A stretch of 64,000 nt of DNA from Kwoniella bestiolae CBS 10118 (lineage: Eukaryota > Basidiomycota > Tremellomycetes > Tremellales > Cryptococcaceae): assembly GCF_000512585.2 (NCBI RefSeq), contig NC_089243.1, forward strand, positions 248,001-312,000, given 5' to 3'. Positions 12,066 to 24,499 of this stretch are shown one piece after another. The notes below the pieces were generated by a model. That model saw only the letters and a list, made by a program, of their open reading frames with translations. It did no database searches and was not told the DNA's origin. Numbering within the stretch: position 1 is the stretch's first letter; every line of letters begins with the position of its first letter. The position numbers were made by a program, and so were the translations under genes.

Positions 12066-14454
12066 ATGTCCACAATCCCAGCAAGTGGCCGACAACCTCT
12101 ACCAACCTGGCCTCCCATTCACCACCCTCAAGAGGAAGACGAAGGGGGGTACAACTCCGAGTCCAGCTCAAGCGGATCATCAAACCGCCTATTCACGCCG
12201 GGCATGTCGAACGCCTCATCCTCCTCGACCAGCTCTTCTCCAGTCTACGCCATGAAGCAGCCTCTGCCCCAAACTCACGGATTGGGTTTCGACATGAACA
12301 AATTGAGTATCAACACCGATTTTTCAGCAGAAAGAGAAGCAATAGATGAAGAGGACTACGAATGTCCACTACAATCTAGGCGGAAAGACCTGAATGGAAG
12401 TGGTAATGGAAATATCAGTTCCACAACTATAACGGAAAATCCATCCCTCCCACTGCCAATAAGCGATTTCCAGACGGACAACCTTCTATCAGCCCCTCAG
12501 CCTATCCATCATAATCATGCCAGTACGAACCAGAATAACCCCCATATATTACGGTACCACGATGAATCGGTCGCTCCCCTGACGCAACATCACTTGAACC
12601 AACGGTGCTCTACGCCGATATATAACGATCCGTCCCCGTTTTTCGGATTTGGGATGGGACATGGGTATGATCAGGTCAGCTGGGCGAGGAGGAAGGTAGC
12701 GTTCGTTACTGGGATAACAGGGCAGGGTTAGTCGAGTCGAGTCTCCATCTTCTCCTCTTACATACGGTATAATTCCAAATGGATGATGAGACTGATTGCT
12801 GATTTGATTTATGATGTGAAGACGGATCATACCTTACTGAATGTACGTTCACGGAATCCCTGTCCTATGAAAAAACAGTTCCAAGACTGATAAGTGGTCA
12901 AACTCTGTAGTACTCCTCTCAAAGGGATATACCGTACACGGTCTGATCCGTCGATCCTCTTCATTCAACACATCTCGACTACAGCACCTCTGGCGAGATC
13001 AGCATTCATTGCCAAAACCAAGTACTGCCAATAAGCTGTTCCTGCATTACGGTGATTTAACGGATTCGGCGAATCTGGTCAGTCTTATAGCCAGGACCCA
13101 GTAAGTGGACTACATACCTCTCTACGAGACGCTGTTGAAAATAATTCAGCTGACCTGAATTGAGTAGACCCTCGGAGGTGTATAATCTGGCTGCACAGAG
13201 TCATGTGAAGGTGTCGTTCGAGATGGCCGAATATACCGTGAGTATCAGAAAATAACCCCCAAGTATGAAGGTGACTGACGTCTTGTCGATGACAGGGAGA
13301 CGTCGATGGATTAGGAACATTGCGATTACTAGAAGCCATCCGAACCTGTGGCCGTGAGTCATCCCTAATCCTCTGCAAACCGTTGCCTTCAGTCGTGCTA
13401 ATTCCTGTGTATCCTAATTTTCTGCCAGTCGAAAAACTCACCAAATTCTACCAAGCATCCACCTCGGAGCTATACGGTAAAGTAAAATCGACACCCCAGA
13501 ACGAAGATACGCCGTTCCATCCGAGATCGCCATATGGAGTAGCGAAATTGTATGCCTATTGGATGACGGTAAATTATAGAGAGGCGTATGGGATGTTTGC
13601 GAGCAAGTGGGTGATTTCCTGTTTCGACCTTTCTCGTTGTTTTTATGGTTAGGACCATGGGCCAGAACAAGCTGAATATGGGCTATGATACTTGTTACTG
13701 ACCATGAGATCGTGCCTCACAGCGGTATACTGTTCAACCATGAATCACCACGCCGAGGACGTACATTCGTATCTCGAAAGATCACACGAGCAGTCGCGGA
13801 GATATATCTCGGTAAACAGGATTGCATGTGGATGGGTAATCTGGATGCGAAGCGGGATTGGGGGCATGGTGAGTGACGATGACTACCTTGATGATCATCA
13901 TAACCCGTTGGTTTTATATGGGGGGGTAGACTAATTGATCGGTTTTGTTGCTTAGCCAAAGACTACGTAGAAGGCATGTGGAGGATGTTACAACAGTGAG
14001 TCTATCCTTATCCTATCCTGCGCATAACGATACTTGTACTGATGGTGCTTTCGTATAGTGATAAACCAGATGATTTCGTCTTAGCGACGTAAGTACTCAC
14101 GACACCTCTTCCCAAAAGGGGAGATAGCATACTAACATGTTACACAGCGGCCAAACCCACACCGTCCGTCATCTAATAACCCTAGCTTTCTCCTGTCTAT
14201 CCATCCCCCTCAAATGGTCAGGCGAGGGTATCCACGAACACGCCATTCGTCTTGACGTCTCCCCTCCAACAGTGGTAGTACGTATAGATCCGAGGTACTT
14301 CCGTCCAGCCGAGGTAGATTTGCTCCTCGGCGATGCGACCAAAGCGGAGGATGAACTGGGGTGGAAGAGGTATTGGGACTTTGAAATGCTCGTTAGGGAT
14401 ATGGTGGAGAGTGACGTTAGGTCTGCCAAGGGTTTGGTGGAGGATCATAATTAG
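12066..14454 (+). CDS. GMD: GDP-mannose 4,6-dehydratase with long N-terminal extension
   Basis: Ten exons (12066-12726, 12822-12842, 12911-13100, 13168-13237, 13296-13353, 13429-13606, 13723-13868, 13956-13995, 14059-14088, 14148-14454) join in frame to 566 aa. The last 350 residues are a complete short-chain dehydratase: FVTGITGQDGSYLTELLL (Rossmann GxxGxxG), HGLIRRSSSFNT, HYGDLTDS, YNLAAQSHV, STSELYGKV, SPYGVAKLYAYW (catalytic Tyr and Lys), LFNHESPRRG and WGHAKDYVEGMW. The enzyme converts GDP-D-mannose to GDP-4-keto-6-deoxy-mannose, precursor of GDP-L-fucose, GDP-rhamnose or GDP-6-deoxy-talose, in the cytosol. About 215 residues upstream of the fold are low-complexity Ser/Pro/His/Asn-rich sequence not found in typical GMDs (about 370 aa). 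Exons 2 (21 nt) and 9 (30 nt) are micro-exons. The start is the first ATG of the long first exon. Confidence 0.93.
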
Positions 14455-15032
14455 TGTGTATTGTATTCGGCATCGTTACGATGACGAGGTGCTCGATGGG
14501 GTTCCCTCTTTGTTCTGTTCTAGTATCTAGATTTAGATCTCGTTGTCATGTTTCTCTTCTATCTTGGAGATTGGTAAAGTAGCGCTGTATATCTAGTTCA
14601 CATTTAGTTTCTCACAAGGTAGTCGGACAATTATTGTATCACTGTAGTACACTGCCATGATGCATGCTGGGTGGAATCTTCTTCTCACTTACGGTGGATG
14701 CTATCACACAAGTGAGCTAACCCAGAAGAGCCCCGATAGATATTATTTTCACAATTTTCATCTTCATACCGATATAGCTATATCATAAAGTAAAGTACAA
14801 TTCGACCTGTTGTCGAATATCTACATCGAATGCTTTTCATTGCTTCTTTCCTGTGCTAATAGGTTTTCCATTTTCTGATCCTCCTTCCTTCCTTCGATTT
14901 GTGGATCCACATAAAAGCCAAAAGTTGAACAATCGAAATAAATAGCTACACCTCACCACTACAACTACTGCTACAACTTCTTCACCCCGACATTGTTGCA
15001 CTCTGACTACCTCTTCGATCTACAATACCATT
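14455..15032. other. Convergent intergenic region, GMD and ISU1
   Basis: These 578 bases hold the two 3' ends of convergent genes. No gene or repeat is supported. Confidence 0.5.
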
Positions 15033-16053
15033 TTATGCGGTAGCTGCCGAAGGTGAGGTTCCCATGGTGGGAGGTGGGGTCTAAAATCATCGATCAGCAT
15101 CCACGTCTACTTGATGTATATTATCTAAGATCAGATAGGATGTGATACTCACAGTGGCAGTGGAGAGTCGCTTAGCTCGCTTGGTTTGATAATCCTTGAT
15201 CGCTGACTTGATAGCATCTTCAGCAAGGAGGGAGCAGTGGACTATACCAATACCGATCATCAGTAACATATTCACATCGGACGAAGGGATACGAATACTC
15301 ACGTTTGACAGGAGGTAATGATAACTCCTTGGCGATCTCGGTGTTCTTGACCGCACCAGCTTGTTCGAGGGTCATTCCCTTGACTCGTTCAGTCATGTAT
15401 GATGACGAGGCGATGGCGGATCCACAGCCGAATGTCTTGAATTTGACTTCGGAAATGACACCGTCTTCTCCTACTCGGATTTGAAGCTTCATGACACTGT
15501 ATAAGGAGAATCAGTATGAGCATAGAGTTGCAAAAGCAAGAGGGGGAAAGAGTCAATCAATCACTCACTCTCCACAGGCTGGAGCTCCTACGAGACCGGT
15601 ACCGACGTCTTGATCACCTTTGGGGAGTTTACCGACCTGTGTGTGAATCGATCGATCAGCTTTTTGTCTTTCAAATGTTCGACTCAGTCTATCTCTTCGT
15701 GCACTTCGTCCATGTTTTTCCCTCTTAACGTCTACTCCCTTTGACTGTAACAAGAACTACCATAGTTCCAATGATACGTATGAAAATTCCCACATCTGTT
15801 CGTCATATACGCATATCCGCTCCACACCTGCTACATCCTCGGTATCAATGAATCGCCCACTCACATTCCTAGGATTCTCATAATGATCAATGACCTTCTC
15901 ATGGTACATCCTCCTCTGACCTCTTTGGACGTTCATCCCCATTTGCGTTTGAGCATTGGCCAAGATCGGCCTAGAGGCGAATCGGATCGCAGGTCTGGCT
16001 GAAGAGGAAGCTACGGCAGTAGCGGTCGATCGAAGGATGGCGTTTCGCATCAT
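15033..16053 (-). CDS. ISU1: Mitochondrial iron-sulfur cluster assembly scaffold (Isu1/IscU)
   Basis: Five exons on the minus strand encode a canonical IscU scaffold, on which cysteine desulfurase and frataxin assemble [2Fe-2S] clusters in the mitochondrial matrix. The first 45 or so residues are Arg/Ser/Ala-rich without acids (MMRNAILRSTATAVASSS), a typical matrix-targeting presequence. The scaffold begins YHEKVIDHYENPRNVGKLPKG. The three cluster cysteines are visible in GAPACGDVMKLQI, FKTFGCGSAIASSS and PVKLHCSLLAEDAI; LPPVK is the Hsp70 (Ssq1-type) recognition site. After DYQTKRAKRLSTAT an intron leads to a short last exon coding TPPPTMGTSPSAATA and the stop, a tail not typical of bacterial IscU. 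The start is the upstream Met of a Met-Met pair. Confidence 0.95.
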
Positions 16054-17415
16054 TTTGTATACGGTATGTCTTACTGGTATACTGTTGAGTTGGTGTATGT
16101 GATATCTGTTGTTCTTTTGATGGTGAACAAGTAAGATGGATAGAATGAGATGAATGAGTTGAATTGGAAAGATGATGAGTGGTGTATGCTGTATTACTAA
16201 CTTTTTTAATATAACACAGGGATCATTACAGTGAGAGAGATAGACGTAATCACTCGGCGAGTGGCGATAACATAACCAATCATCGGAATTATCGGTGATT
16301 TAAGCGCTGTGGCATATGGTTTTATCTGATTAAACAGGGATCCATTCCAAGTCGGCCGATCCCGTCTCACCCGCCGACGCCGAGTCAAACGTTGCTGAAT
16401 CAATCCCATGAGTGATGTCGGTCATCGAGGGAGGAATCAAGTGCAAACTGTCAATCCTCTCTTGTGCAATACCAAAACTGTGATACCAATGGTGACTTCT
16501 CTCCAAAACACATGCACCTGGAAATCTACCTCCACCAGGATTTGGTCATCATCGATCAATTGAGGGCGATTCGTACTCGGCTGGGGCTGGTAGACACCCT
16601 TCACAACCACCCCGACCCAGAACAATGACCTGGATTCACTAGATCTCACCAAGAGAAGGATCACTGGTGATTCCCTCCACCGTTGTGTAGATTCGCGTCC
16701 AGATCTGGGTTCTCTGGTGCGAGCCAAGCCTGCAATCCTTGGACCCCGAGAACAACGGCGAATGCATGATCAAACATGACAACCCAAGTTTTACCAAACA
16801 CGGTGATATGTATCAACGATACAGTGGCTGACTCAAACATCGGAGCCAAGAATAGTCAGAAAGGTCGAACATAGATCTGTTGACAAGCTTCCACACTAAG
16901 ACTGACGATCAAAGCTCACTTGCAAACCCTGACGACCGTCTCCCAGAGCCATTTTCCCATCTCCCAACAACCAGCAGCGTTGTCTCAACTACGTCGAATC
17001 CAATCTCTTCCAACCCTCTTGACTACATCGATACCTCACGATATATAATGGATGAATACCTGATGAGACTGCGGATATCCCACTTTCTTCCACCACTTCG
17101 CTTTTTTCTTTTCATTCTTGTTTTCTTTTATTTTCAAGACAGAACAGTGTTCGTCTAACCCGCTCACCGTTTTTCGACCGTATATCTTCCACTTCTTACG
17201 ATTTTGGCTCCGTTCTTTTGATAAGATTTGGATTGGTTCATTCATACCTTGATTCCCGGTCGAGTGCTATTATTTATTTCTAGTTTTCCTTTTCAGAAAT
17301 GATTTGATATCGGTTCAGCCTTTTCTATTTCCATTTTCCCCGACAATCGATTTGATATCGAGCTTCTCCCGTCTCTCTCCATCAAGTACACAGTAGTCAG
17401 ATTCGAAAACTCAAA
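16054..17415. promoter_or_regulatory. Divergent intergenic region, ISU1 to cupredoxin
   Basis: A 1.36-kb region between divergent genes. The right third (about 17080-17340) is strongly pyrimidine-rich on the plus strand (TTTTCTTTTC-type runs), which fits the leader of the cupredoxin gene. Short minus-strand frames at 16437-16849 lack any family resemblance. No gene is called. Confidence 0.45.
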
Positions 17416-19275
17416 ATGATCGCTACTCAAGTACTCACCCTCCTTCCTATCCTTTCCACCCTCGTTCACGCGTCCCCTCACAAAAGGACGGACGAGTGGG
17501 CTTCAAAGCCCGAATCGAACTCTTGGGATTCCGGGAGCTCATACGATTCCGGATACTCCTATAGCTCCGAGGGATCTGGTGAATCCTACAACTCTGGGGG
17601 ATCTTATGACTCGAACAGCTACGAAGGATCTGGTAACTCCTACGACTCCAGCTGGCAAAGTAGTGGTGGGGAGGGTCATGCTACCACAATCAAGCACCAA
17701 ACTACTATTGTGAGTGTATAATAATTGTGTGTATTTCCGGCCGAGTCACTGATCTCAATCTGTGAAATTGCCAGACGACCCACTTGGCTTATGAGACTCC
17801 CAAATATGGTTCTGGGTCAATGTGGGGAGGTGATCTCCAAGGGTGCCTGAATGTGAGTCAGAAATATTCGCCTACTCGTTCCAATGAACCAGAATGTGAC
17901 GAAAGCTCAATTCCCCTTCTAATTAACAGATGTGTCAAGCCCAATTCGGTGGTGGTTCATCATATGCAGCCCAACCAACCACCACTGCCGCACCAGCTGC
18001 CGAATCTACTGCTGCTACTGCCACCGAAGGTGGTGGAGGAGCCATGACCCACACAGTGGTAGTAGCACCCACCAAAGGTGTACTACGATTTGTCCCCTTC
18101 GCCATCGAGGGTAAAGAGGGAGATACAGTCGAGTTCGTCTGGGGTGCTGGTCCTCATTCGGCGACTTTGAGTGAGGGTCAGAACGTCTGTAATAGATCTA
18201 CTACTGCCAATGCCTTCGATTCTGGTAAACGTGAGTATCTCCTCAACCTTGCCCAACCCCTTCATCTATCTACCATGGAGAAGGGGAGCGATGATGATGG
18301 ATGACTGATACCGGTTTGATATAGTCAACGCCACCGCAACCTTCCAAAGTAAGATCATAGGTTCCTCACCCCAATTCCACTATTGTACAGTCGGTACCCA
18401 CTGCACCTCGGGGATGTTCGGTATCATCAATCCACCCAATAACTCTACTCCGCCCGCCGCCGCTGCAAACGCTTCATCTGCTGCTAGCTCATCAGCGTCG
18501 GTATCAGTGGAAGCTAGTAAGACCACCTCGGAGAAGCCTAGTTCCACAGCGGGCGATGGGAAAGGTAAAGGTGGATGTGAGAGTGTGGATTGTTGGGTAT
18601 CTTCTTGGGAAGCTTCGGTGAGTTCACATAGCCCTTTCCCATACCGTACGTCAAAAGGGTGACAGGGCTGATATGATGATTGTAAATATACTTAGGGTGC
18701 TCAACCCAAAGCAACTGTCGCGGCTGTCAAATCAGCATGTCAAGGTACCGACGGAGCTTGGGCATGGGGTGGTAAATGGGATATGTCGACTGTCTTAGTT
18801 GGAGGAGTTAGCAAAGACAGTGTCGTCGAGAACATCCTGTGAGCTAGCACAATTGTCCTCCTTGGTCCGGAGAAAAGCCAATACTGACTGATAACCTTTT
18901 CCAGTTACTCTCGATTGATGATCGCCATGAACCCCACGATGCTAGTCGCGGGATCACCCATGGGCAACTTCACAGCCCCACCCCCATTGAACGAATTCGT
19001 CGCTGCTGCGGCACCCGCTGCTGATAGCTCCACCGCACCTGCGACTGTCAGTGCGGGTGCCGAAGGAGCTGCAGCTACCGACGCATCTGCTAGCGCAAGT
19101 GCCGGGGCATCTCAAGAGGCTGCCAACGCTGGTAGCAGTACGAGTGGAGCAGGTATGTCAATCCTCTCTAATATGATACGGAGATGCTGATGGCTATTGA
19201 ATAGGTAAAACCGGTATCGCTCTCGCGACCATTCTTCTCTCGGCTACCGGAACTGTCATGTCACTATTGTTGTAG
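17416..19275 (+). CDS. Secreted, GPI-anchored cupredoxin-domain protein
   Basis: Seven exons (17416-17709, 17775-17852, 17930-18230, 18325-18617, 18696-18838, 18905-19152, 19205-19275) give 475 aa. Residues 1-20 form a signal peptide (MIATQVLTLLPILSTLVHA). A Ser/Tyr/Gly-rich repeat zone follows with recurring SYDSG/SYNSG units. A cupredoxin-like domain (about residues 165-280) begins HTVVVAPTKGVLRFVPF; candidate copper ligands are the His of GPHSATL and the Cys, His and Met of FHYCTVGTHCTSGMFG, a type-1 copper arrangement. A Ser/Ala linker, a second Cys-containing segment (CESVDCWVSSW, SACQGT) and a Ser/Ala/Thr stalk lead to a hydrophobic C-terminus (KTGIALATILLSATGTVMSL) that fits a GPI-anchor signal. 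It is probably a cell-wall or plasma-membrane protein in copper handling or redox chemistry; no reaction can be stated. Confidence 0.85.
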
Positions 19276-19672
19276 ATGGTCTCTGATATACCCGGAGCCT
19301 GGGTACGAGGAGTTGATGCAACAGATCGGGTAATCACCCATATAGATAGTATACAAGCTTCAATTGCACAACAGACCAGTGAGACCTGTTCGACAGGCTC
19401 AGCAACATTTATTTTGTGCTCTAAAGTTACCATTACTAACCTCGCAATGCTTCAGACACTGTGAAAGGTGTTTCAGCCTCCTTTGATCACATACTCCGCG
19501 GTTCTCTTCGGGGATCAAATTTGAAGAATACTGTGCTACTGTACGCTTCTCCATCTGACATATATGAGCTCTTTAAGATCTCACGAACACCAGTACTTAC
19601 AACATCATCGACCTCCATATTTTTTTGGCAAGCTCATCGACGCTTCAAGGAAAGAAGTTCATCCATCAAATC
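19276..19672. other. Intergenic region, cupredoxin to coiled-coil gene
   Basis: About 400 bases between co-oriented genes; 3' UTR plus promoter. Nothing else is seen. Confidence 0.5.
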
Positions 19673-20794
19673 ATGCAGAGTCAGAATCAAGATCCGGCGT
19701 CTTATCCCGCCTCAACTCGTCCTAAAGGGACTTCCCCCTCAAACGATACCCTGCATCTACCTGAGCGATTCAAACGGCAGTTCGAGGATCTTCTCATATC
19801 GCACAGACAGCATGGGGAGCTCAGACAAAGGAAATGGTCGGCTCTCAACGACAAGGAGACTGGTCTGTACATCCGTCGAGAAACGCAAGCATCAGCATCT
19901 GCTCGCAAAGTGACGACTAATCCTGCGCCATCTTCTCGGGAAGTCATCGAAAGGTATCTCAAGAGGAACCGAGGAGTCAACCAAACGTTTGTCAGGATGA
20001 TGCAACACGATCGGGAAATAGGGGATTCCATGAGATCATTTAAAGAGAAATATGCAAAGCTAGAATGGGGTTATACGCCACCTGAATTGAACGATCAAGT
20101 GTTCGATTCATTGGGTGCTTTCGATGACCAACCCCCCACACTGGAATATTTGTCTTCAGTTCGCTCAGCTCGGGATAAAGCGCGGGTGGAACTTCAGAGC
20201 ATGTATAGGGAGATTGATACTCTCACTCAAGGGAGGGATGGAACGGAGAGATCGAAATTGGAGTTGGAGTTGCAATGTGGAGAATTGGAATATCGGCTCG
20301 GGAAACTGAATTCACAGGTATACTTTGCAAATAGAGTGTTCGAGAGCAACCCTGATCTCCTGATCATGGATGGTAAGGTGGTTGATCCGTCAAATGCAAG
20401 TGCAATTGACACATCCGCAGAATTCCACGTACCTGATCAAGCAGAGCCCAAAGCCACTACCACCCTTCCATCCAGCATCAATCCTGGTGGGGCAATGAAT
20501 TTCTTGAGTTATCCTCTAGATCCCTCGCTCGACAACGCTGGTGATTGTGCCTCGGAAGCGGCTGGTGAGCGTGCCCAAGATGCGTCACGTCTATCCACTG
20601 AACATGATCGTTCACGGTTAGGTTGGGGACGGGTCGAGACTCGACCTTCGCCAGGGGGTAACTCAGTGCAGTACGAATATATCCCAGTCGGAGAATTCGC
20701 CCTGGCAGGTCTTGCACCTGAGGATGAAGATGAAGATGAAGAATACGAGGACGCGGACGCGGAAGAGATGGATTGGGAACAGACCTCTATTTGA
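19673..20794 (+). CDS. Hypothetical coiled-coil protein with acidic C-terminus
   Basis: A single intronless frame of 373 aa starting at the ATG at 19673 (MQSQNQDPASYPAST); the frame is open a little further upstream but only from non-ATG codons. I do not recognise a family. Residues 30-260 are strongly helical and charged (LPERFKRQFEDLLISHRQHG, REVIERYLKRNRGVNQTFVRM, RDKARVELQSMYREIDTLTQ, LELQCGELEYRLGKLNSQ), suggesting coiled coils and a structural or scaffold role. The C-terminus has a patterned acidic run (EDEDEDEEYEDADAEEMDW). No signal peptide or membrane segment is present. Its lack of introns is unusual beside intron-rich neighbours and might mean recent origin, retroposition or simply a short gene. 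It converges with the Zn2Cys6 gene. Confidence 0.7.
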   Translation: MQSQNQDPASYPASTRPKGTSPSNDTLHLPERFKRQFEDLLISHRQHGELRQRKWSALNDKETGLYIRRETQASASARKVTTNPAPSSREVIERYLKRNRGVNQTFVRMMQHDREIGDSMRSFKEKYAKLEWGYTPPELNDQVFDSLGAFDDQPPTLEYLSSVRSARDKARVELQSMYREIDTLTQGRDGTERSKLELELQCGELEYRLGKLNSQVYFANRVFESNPDLLIMDGKVVDPSNASAIDTSAEFHVPDQAEPKATTTLPSSINPGGAMNFLSYPLDPSLDNAGDCASEAAGERAQDASRLSTEHDRSRLGWGRVETRPSPGGNSVQYEYIPVGEFALAGLAPEDEDEDEEYEDADAEEMDWEQTSI

Positions 20795-20966
20795 CTAAGC
20801 TATTCCAAAATCTATACCATTCTCCTCCCAGATTTGCAAACACCAATATGTAATGCAATGGCGCTCAGCCCAAATGCGTTTCATCGCTTATCGAGGTTAC
20901 GTCATGAGACCGGACACAGTTTTTTCACCCCATTTATATGATATGCATCTTTCTGATCATCCACAT

Positions 20967-23900
20967 TTAATCACCATTGCCATTCTCCTCATTATCATTG
21001 AACCAACCTCCCCCCAGACCAAAATCAAAATTCCCAATCCCATTCATCCCAAAAGCGAACTCCGAATTGAATCCCCCTGGTATCCCACTACTTTGTCCCA
21101 AATTCGAAGGTGTACTCAGCAGATCATTGAATGATGAATTATTGTTATTGGTAGGAGTCGCAGTTCCATTATATCCCGCTGAGGTTTGTTGAGAATTAGG
21201 TATCAGGGCTGATCCATCGCCTGGTAAACCCAGTAGATAGCCCAGATCTAGCTGATTCTCGAATTGGAGGAACGACTCCATCTCGAAAGCCGCCAGGTCG
21301 TTCGAAGGGTCATCCAGGCCTGTGTTGGAGGATAGAGGGAGAGGGACCCCGCCAGAAGCGTGGGACGAGTGTGGTCGGCTACGGCGCAGACTGCAGTCAG
21401 TTTCTGTTTTGCATAAGGATGATTTCTGCCCAATAACAAAATGTTGATTGTGCGTATGTGCAGAGACGGGTGATAGAGGTAAGGGAGAGCGACATACCTC
21501 TCAATACCATCATGACTCCCCTCCCTACTCACCCCACCCCCAAATCTACTCCCAGCATTCCCAAATCCAATCCCAGTGATCTCTGCCGCTCTCGCAATAT
21601 CCCTTATAGTCTTGGATAAATACGTCGACAGTCTAGTTTCGCTCAACTCCCCAGCTTCCAGAAGTTCGATACTCATTTTCAAGTAGTAGGAGATGACCGA
21701 TAATTCGATATTGACTATTTGAAGTACTGCTGGTGAGGATCTCGCGATTCGGACGAGGAACACCGCGGATTGGGCGAGAGTTATTGTAAGATACTGAAAT
21801 ATGTGGGGAATGTCAGCTGTGCTTTCTGATTAGAGGCCATGAGTCATTCACTCACATCAGTTGCAAAACTAAGTGCCAAGTCCGTTTGACTGCTCTCATG
21901 ATGAGTCTGGATAGTTGACATAGCAGCGTTCAAGGCTTTCTTCAAGCATTGAGCGACGACTTCATCCTCCTCTGGACCCGATTTTAGTGCAAACGAATTG
22001 AGGCATAATCGCATGTGATCAGCCTGGAGCCTTGCTATACGTGCTGAAGACCCTAGATAGAGGGTGTATGGAGATCCTAGAGCAACCACAGCGATATCAG
22101 CTTAATCACTGTTACGTACTGGTATAGGTGAATGTTCGATTTGCGATGGATCACTCACCACTCCACACCCATAATTTACTCCAATCGTCCAACCTCTTAT
22201 TCAAATCCTTAAACATCGTCCTAACGTTCAACTCCTTATCATGGAACATATCCGCCCTCTTCGGATCCGCCCAAAGTGCCGATCGCGGATCAGCCAACAT
22301 TTCTCCCCAATTGATCAGATCCCTTCCTATCTGAGTGAGTTGGACTTGTCCGGCAATATATACGTCACCATACAGCGAGATCGAAGGTGTTGATCCTGGT
22401 CTGGGAAGGGATTGACTTAGTCGGATCTGGAGGAATCCCTGTTCGTCGACTGTTTCGAATTGCGTTGATTGGGGTCGACCGAAGCCTAGTGATAGGAAGC
22501 CATCGAAGCTGTCACATCTAGTTAGCTTATACCCACTCATTAGGTCGTTGCTAACGAGCAGTGGTAGGAGTGGGAAGGTTCACCCACCAGAACCAACACA
22601 GCCAAGTTCTCCACTGCGGCATAAACTGCTCCAACCTCTGCCATTCAATAGTATCAGGTCTCGTCAACCTAGCAATCTCCGCTGCCTGACCCAAAAGCTT
22701 ATGCACTCCCAATCTCCTGGCTATCCTCGCTGCATGTCCCGTTACGACCCACGCATCAGGTCCTCGTCCACCAGACTGCAATCCCCACGCAGAAAGGAGC
22801 AGAACAGCCTGCACGTCCGACAAGGCATGTTGTTTTCTTAATAACGTATTGCTCAAATGAGCTTCAGCTAGATTGGCCAGTCTGGGTGGCACCGATTGAT
22901 CAAGTGATGGCATGGCGCCTGGCGATCTAGAGGTGAATTTGATGTAGAACCGAGCGGCTACTGCTATGATTGCTGAGATGAGGAACGGTGATTGGCGGAT
23001 GGTGTTGAATGCGTCGTCTAATGCTACGTTCACGATGGGTAGGAATGGGTGACAGTGGTCGATAAAGCTGAAAGAACAGAGGCAGTCAGTCCAAGAGTGG
23101 TGCTAGTATATGCTCGTGAGCGAGAGATACTTACAAGCCGAACAATGTCTCAGCCATTTGTAGATCTACCAGCTCGGTGTTGACGGGATCATCCCTATCA
23201 TTCATAAACCTTCTTTCGTATGTTCCGGGAGGTATCTCATCTCGACTTGTCGATTGACTAGGCTGAGGCGAGTTTCTTCTTGACTGTTCTCGGTTATCCC
23301 ATACCGATGGCTAGAACGTACATGATGGCCACGATTAGCATCCAGCTTGATATGTGGATCATAACATTCTAGCTGATCAAAGCATCACTCACCTGATATA
23401 CCAGAGCCTTGAAAGGGGGTTCGGCGAAATCCCCCTCTGTGGCAGCTGCCAACCTCTCTTCAGCCTTTTGACCCTTGCCCTTCCGTTTCTTCACGAGCGG
23501 TTCTTTCAGTAGATCCGCGCTGCTCACGCTTCCCACGCCAGTCCCAGCAGTATTCGCACTAGCGGGACTAGGACCCGTACCACTCGATGAGAGTCCCGAT
23601 GGAGATTGATTATTGTGTGAGATGAAAGTCATGTTGGGCGATGAAGTGAATCTTACGTGATTTTGAGACATCCCAATTGGGTTGGAGCTGGAATGCAGAT
23701 CATCAGGTGACATTGACGCGACAGGTATAGTGTTGTTGTGTAAGGATGAGGTGGAAATGGTTCTTCTGGGTGGATCTAATGTCTTGACATGAGTTGGAGG
23801 AGGGATGTTCTGCGTATACTGTGATCCCGAGGTATGGTGAGGTGGATAGGGAGCACCCGACTCGGTCTGAAGTGTTTCTTGTCTTTTCTTCACCGGATCG

Positions 23901-24499
23901 AAGGTATGTAATAACTCATGATTCGGATACCCCGTCCTACTTCCTCCACCACTTCCATTCGACCCTGCTAATCCTGCTAACAGATTTGCCACGCTACTTT
24001 CGAGTTGTTCTAATCTCGTATTCGCTTCTGAACCGTTTCCTCCGTTATGGTTGTTGGCCGACGACGATGTGGATGCAGTCACACCCGGTCGACCAAAATC
24101 ACAGACATTCTTGGACTTTGAACATCTATCGCAAGGCCATCCACCGATACATTTCAATTTCTGCTTTCGACATCTCAGACATGCCTGTGCTGCTCTACGG
24201 GGGGTATGTTCACTATCATCTTCTTTCTTGCTTTTGTTCTTTGCAGTAGGCCGGTCGGCAGATGATCCTTCGGGAGCTGATCTCTTCTTCGGACGAGGTT
24301 TGTCACTGCCTGCTACGTTGGTGGATGAAGATGTCTGGGTTGGGTGGACTCCGAGCGAAGGGTACGCGGTGGATGAAGAAGCCGATTCGGTCCGATGGAT
24401 GGGTGGTAAGGTATAATCGTATCTTGGTGCTTCGTTTTCGTGTGATTCAGCTGACAGGTCAGATTGACCTTGACCAGGGAGGTACTGGCTGTGTTCCAT
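20967..24499 (-). CDS. Fungal Zn2Cys6 transcription factor with middle homology region
   Basis: Seven or so exons on the minus strand encode about 1,000 aa. Exon 1 (24499-23393) starts at MEHSQYLPG; a slightly longer open frame upstream has no ATG. Around residues 105-135 is the binuclear zinc cluster, CLRCRKQKLKC then GGWPCDRCSKSKNVC, with spacing C-x2-C-x6-C-x5-C-x2-C-x6-C. It is preceded by a basic Lys/Arg-rich stretch and followed by long Ser/Asn/Gly-rich disorder. Exons 2 (23310-23135) and 3 lead into the fungal transcription-factor middle region (FIDHCHPFLPIV, FLISAIIAVAARFY, LLLSAWGLQSGGRGPDAWVVTGHAARIARRLG, which I give here only as a landmark). The C-terminus is Asn/Gly/Phe-rich (NFDFGLGGGWFND), resembling an activation domain. 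It would bind paired CGG half-sites. The regulated pathway cannot be read from sequence. Confidence 0.88.
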
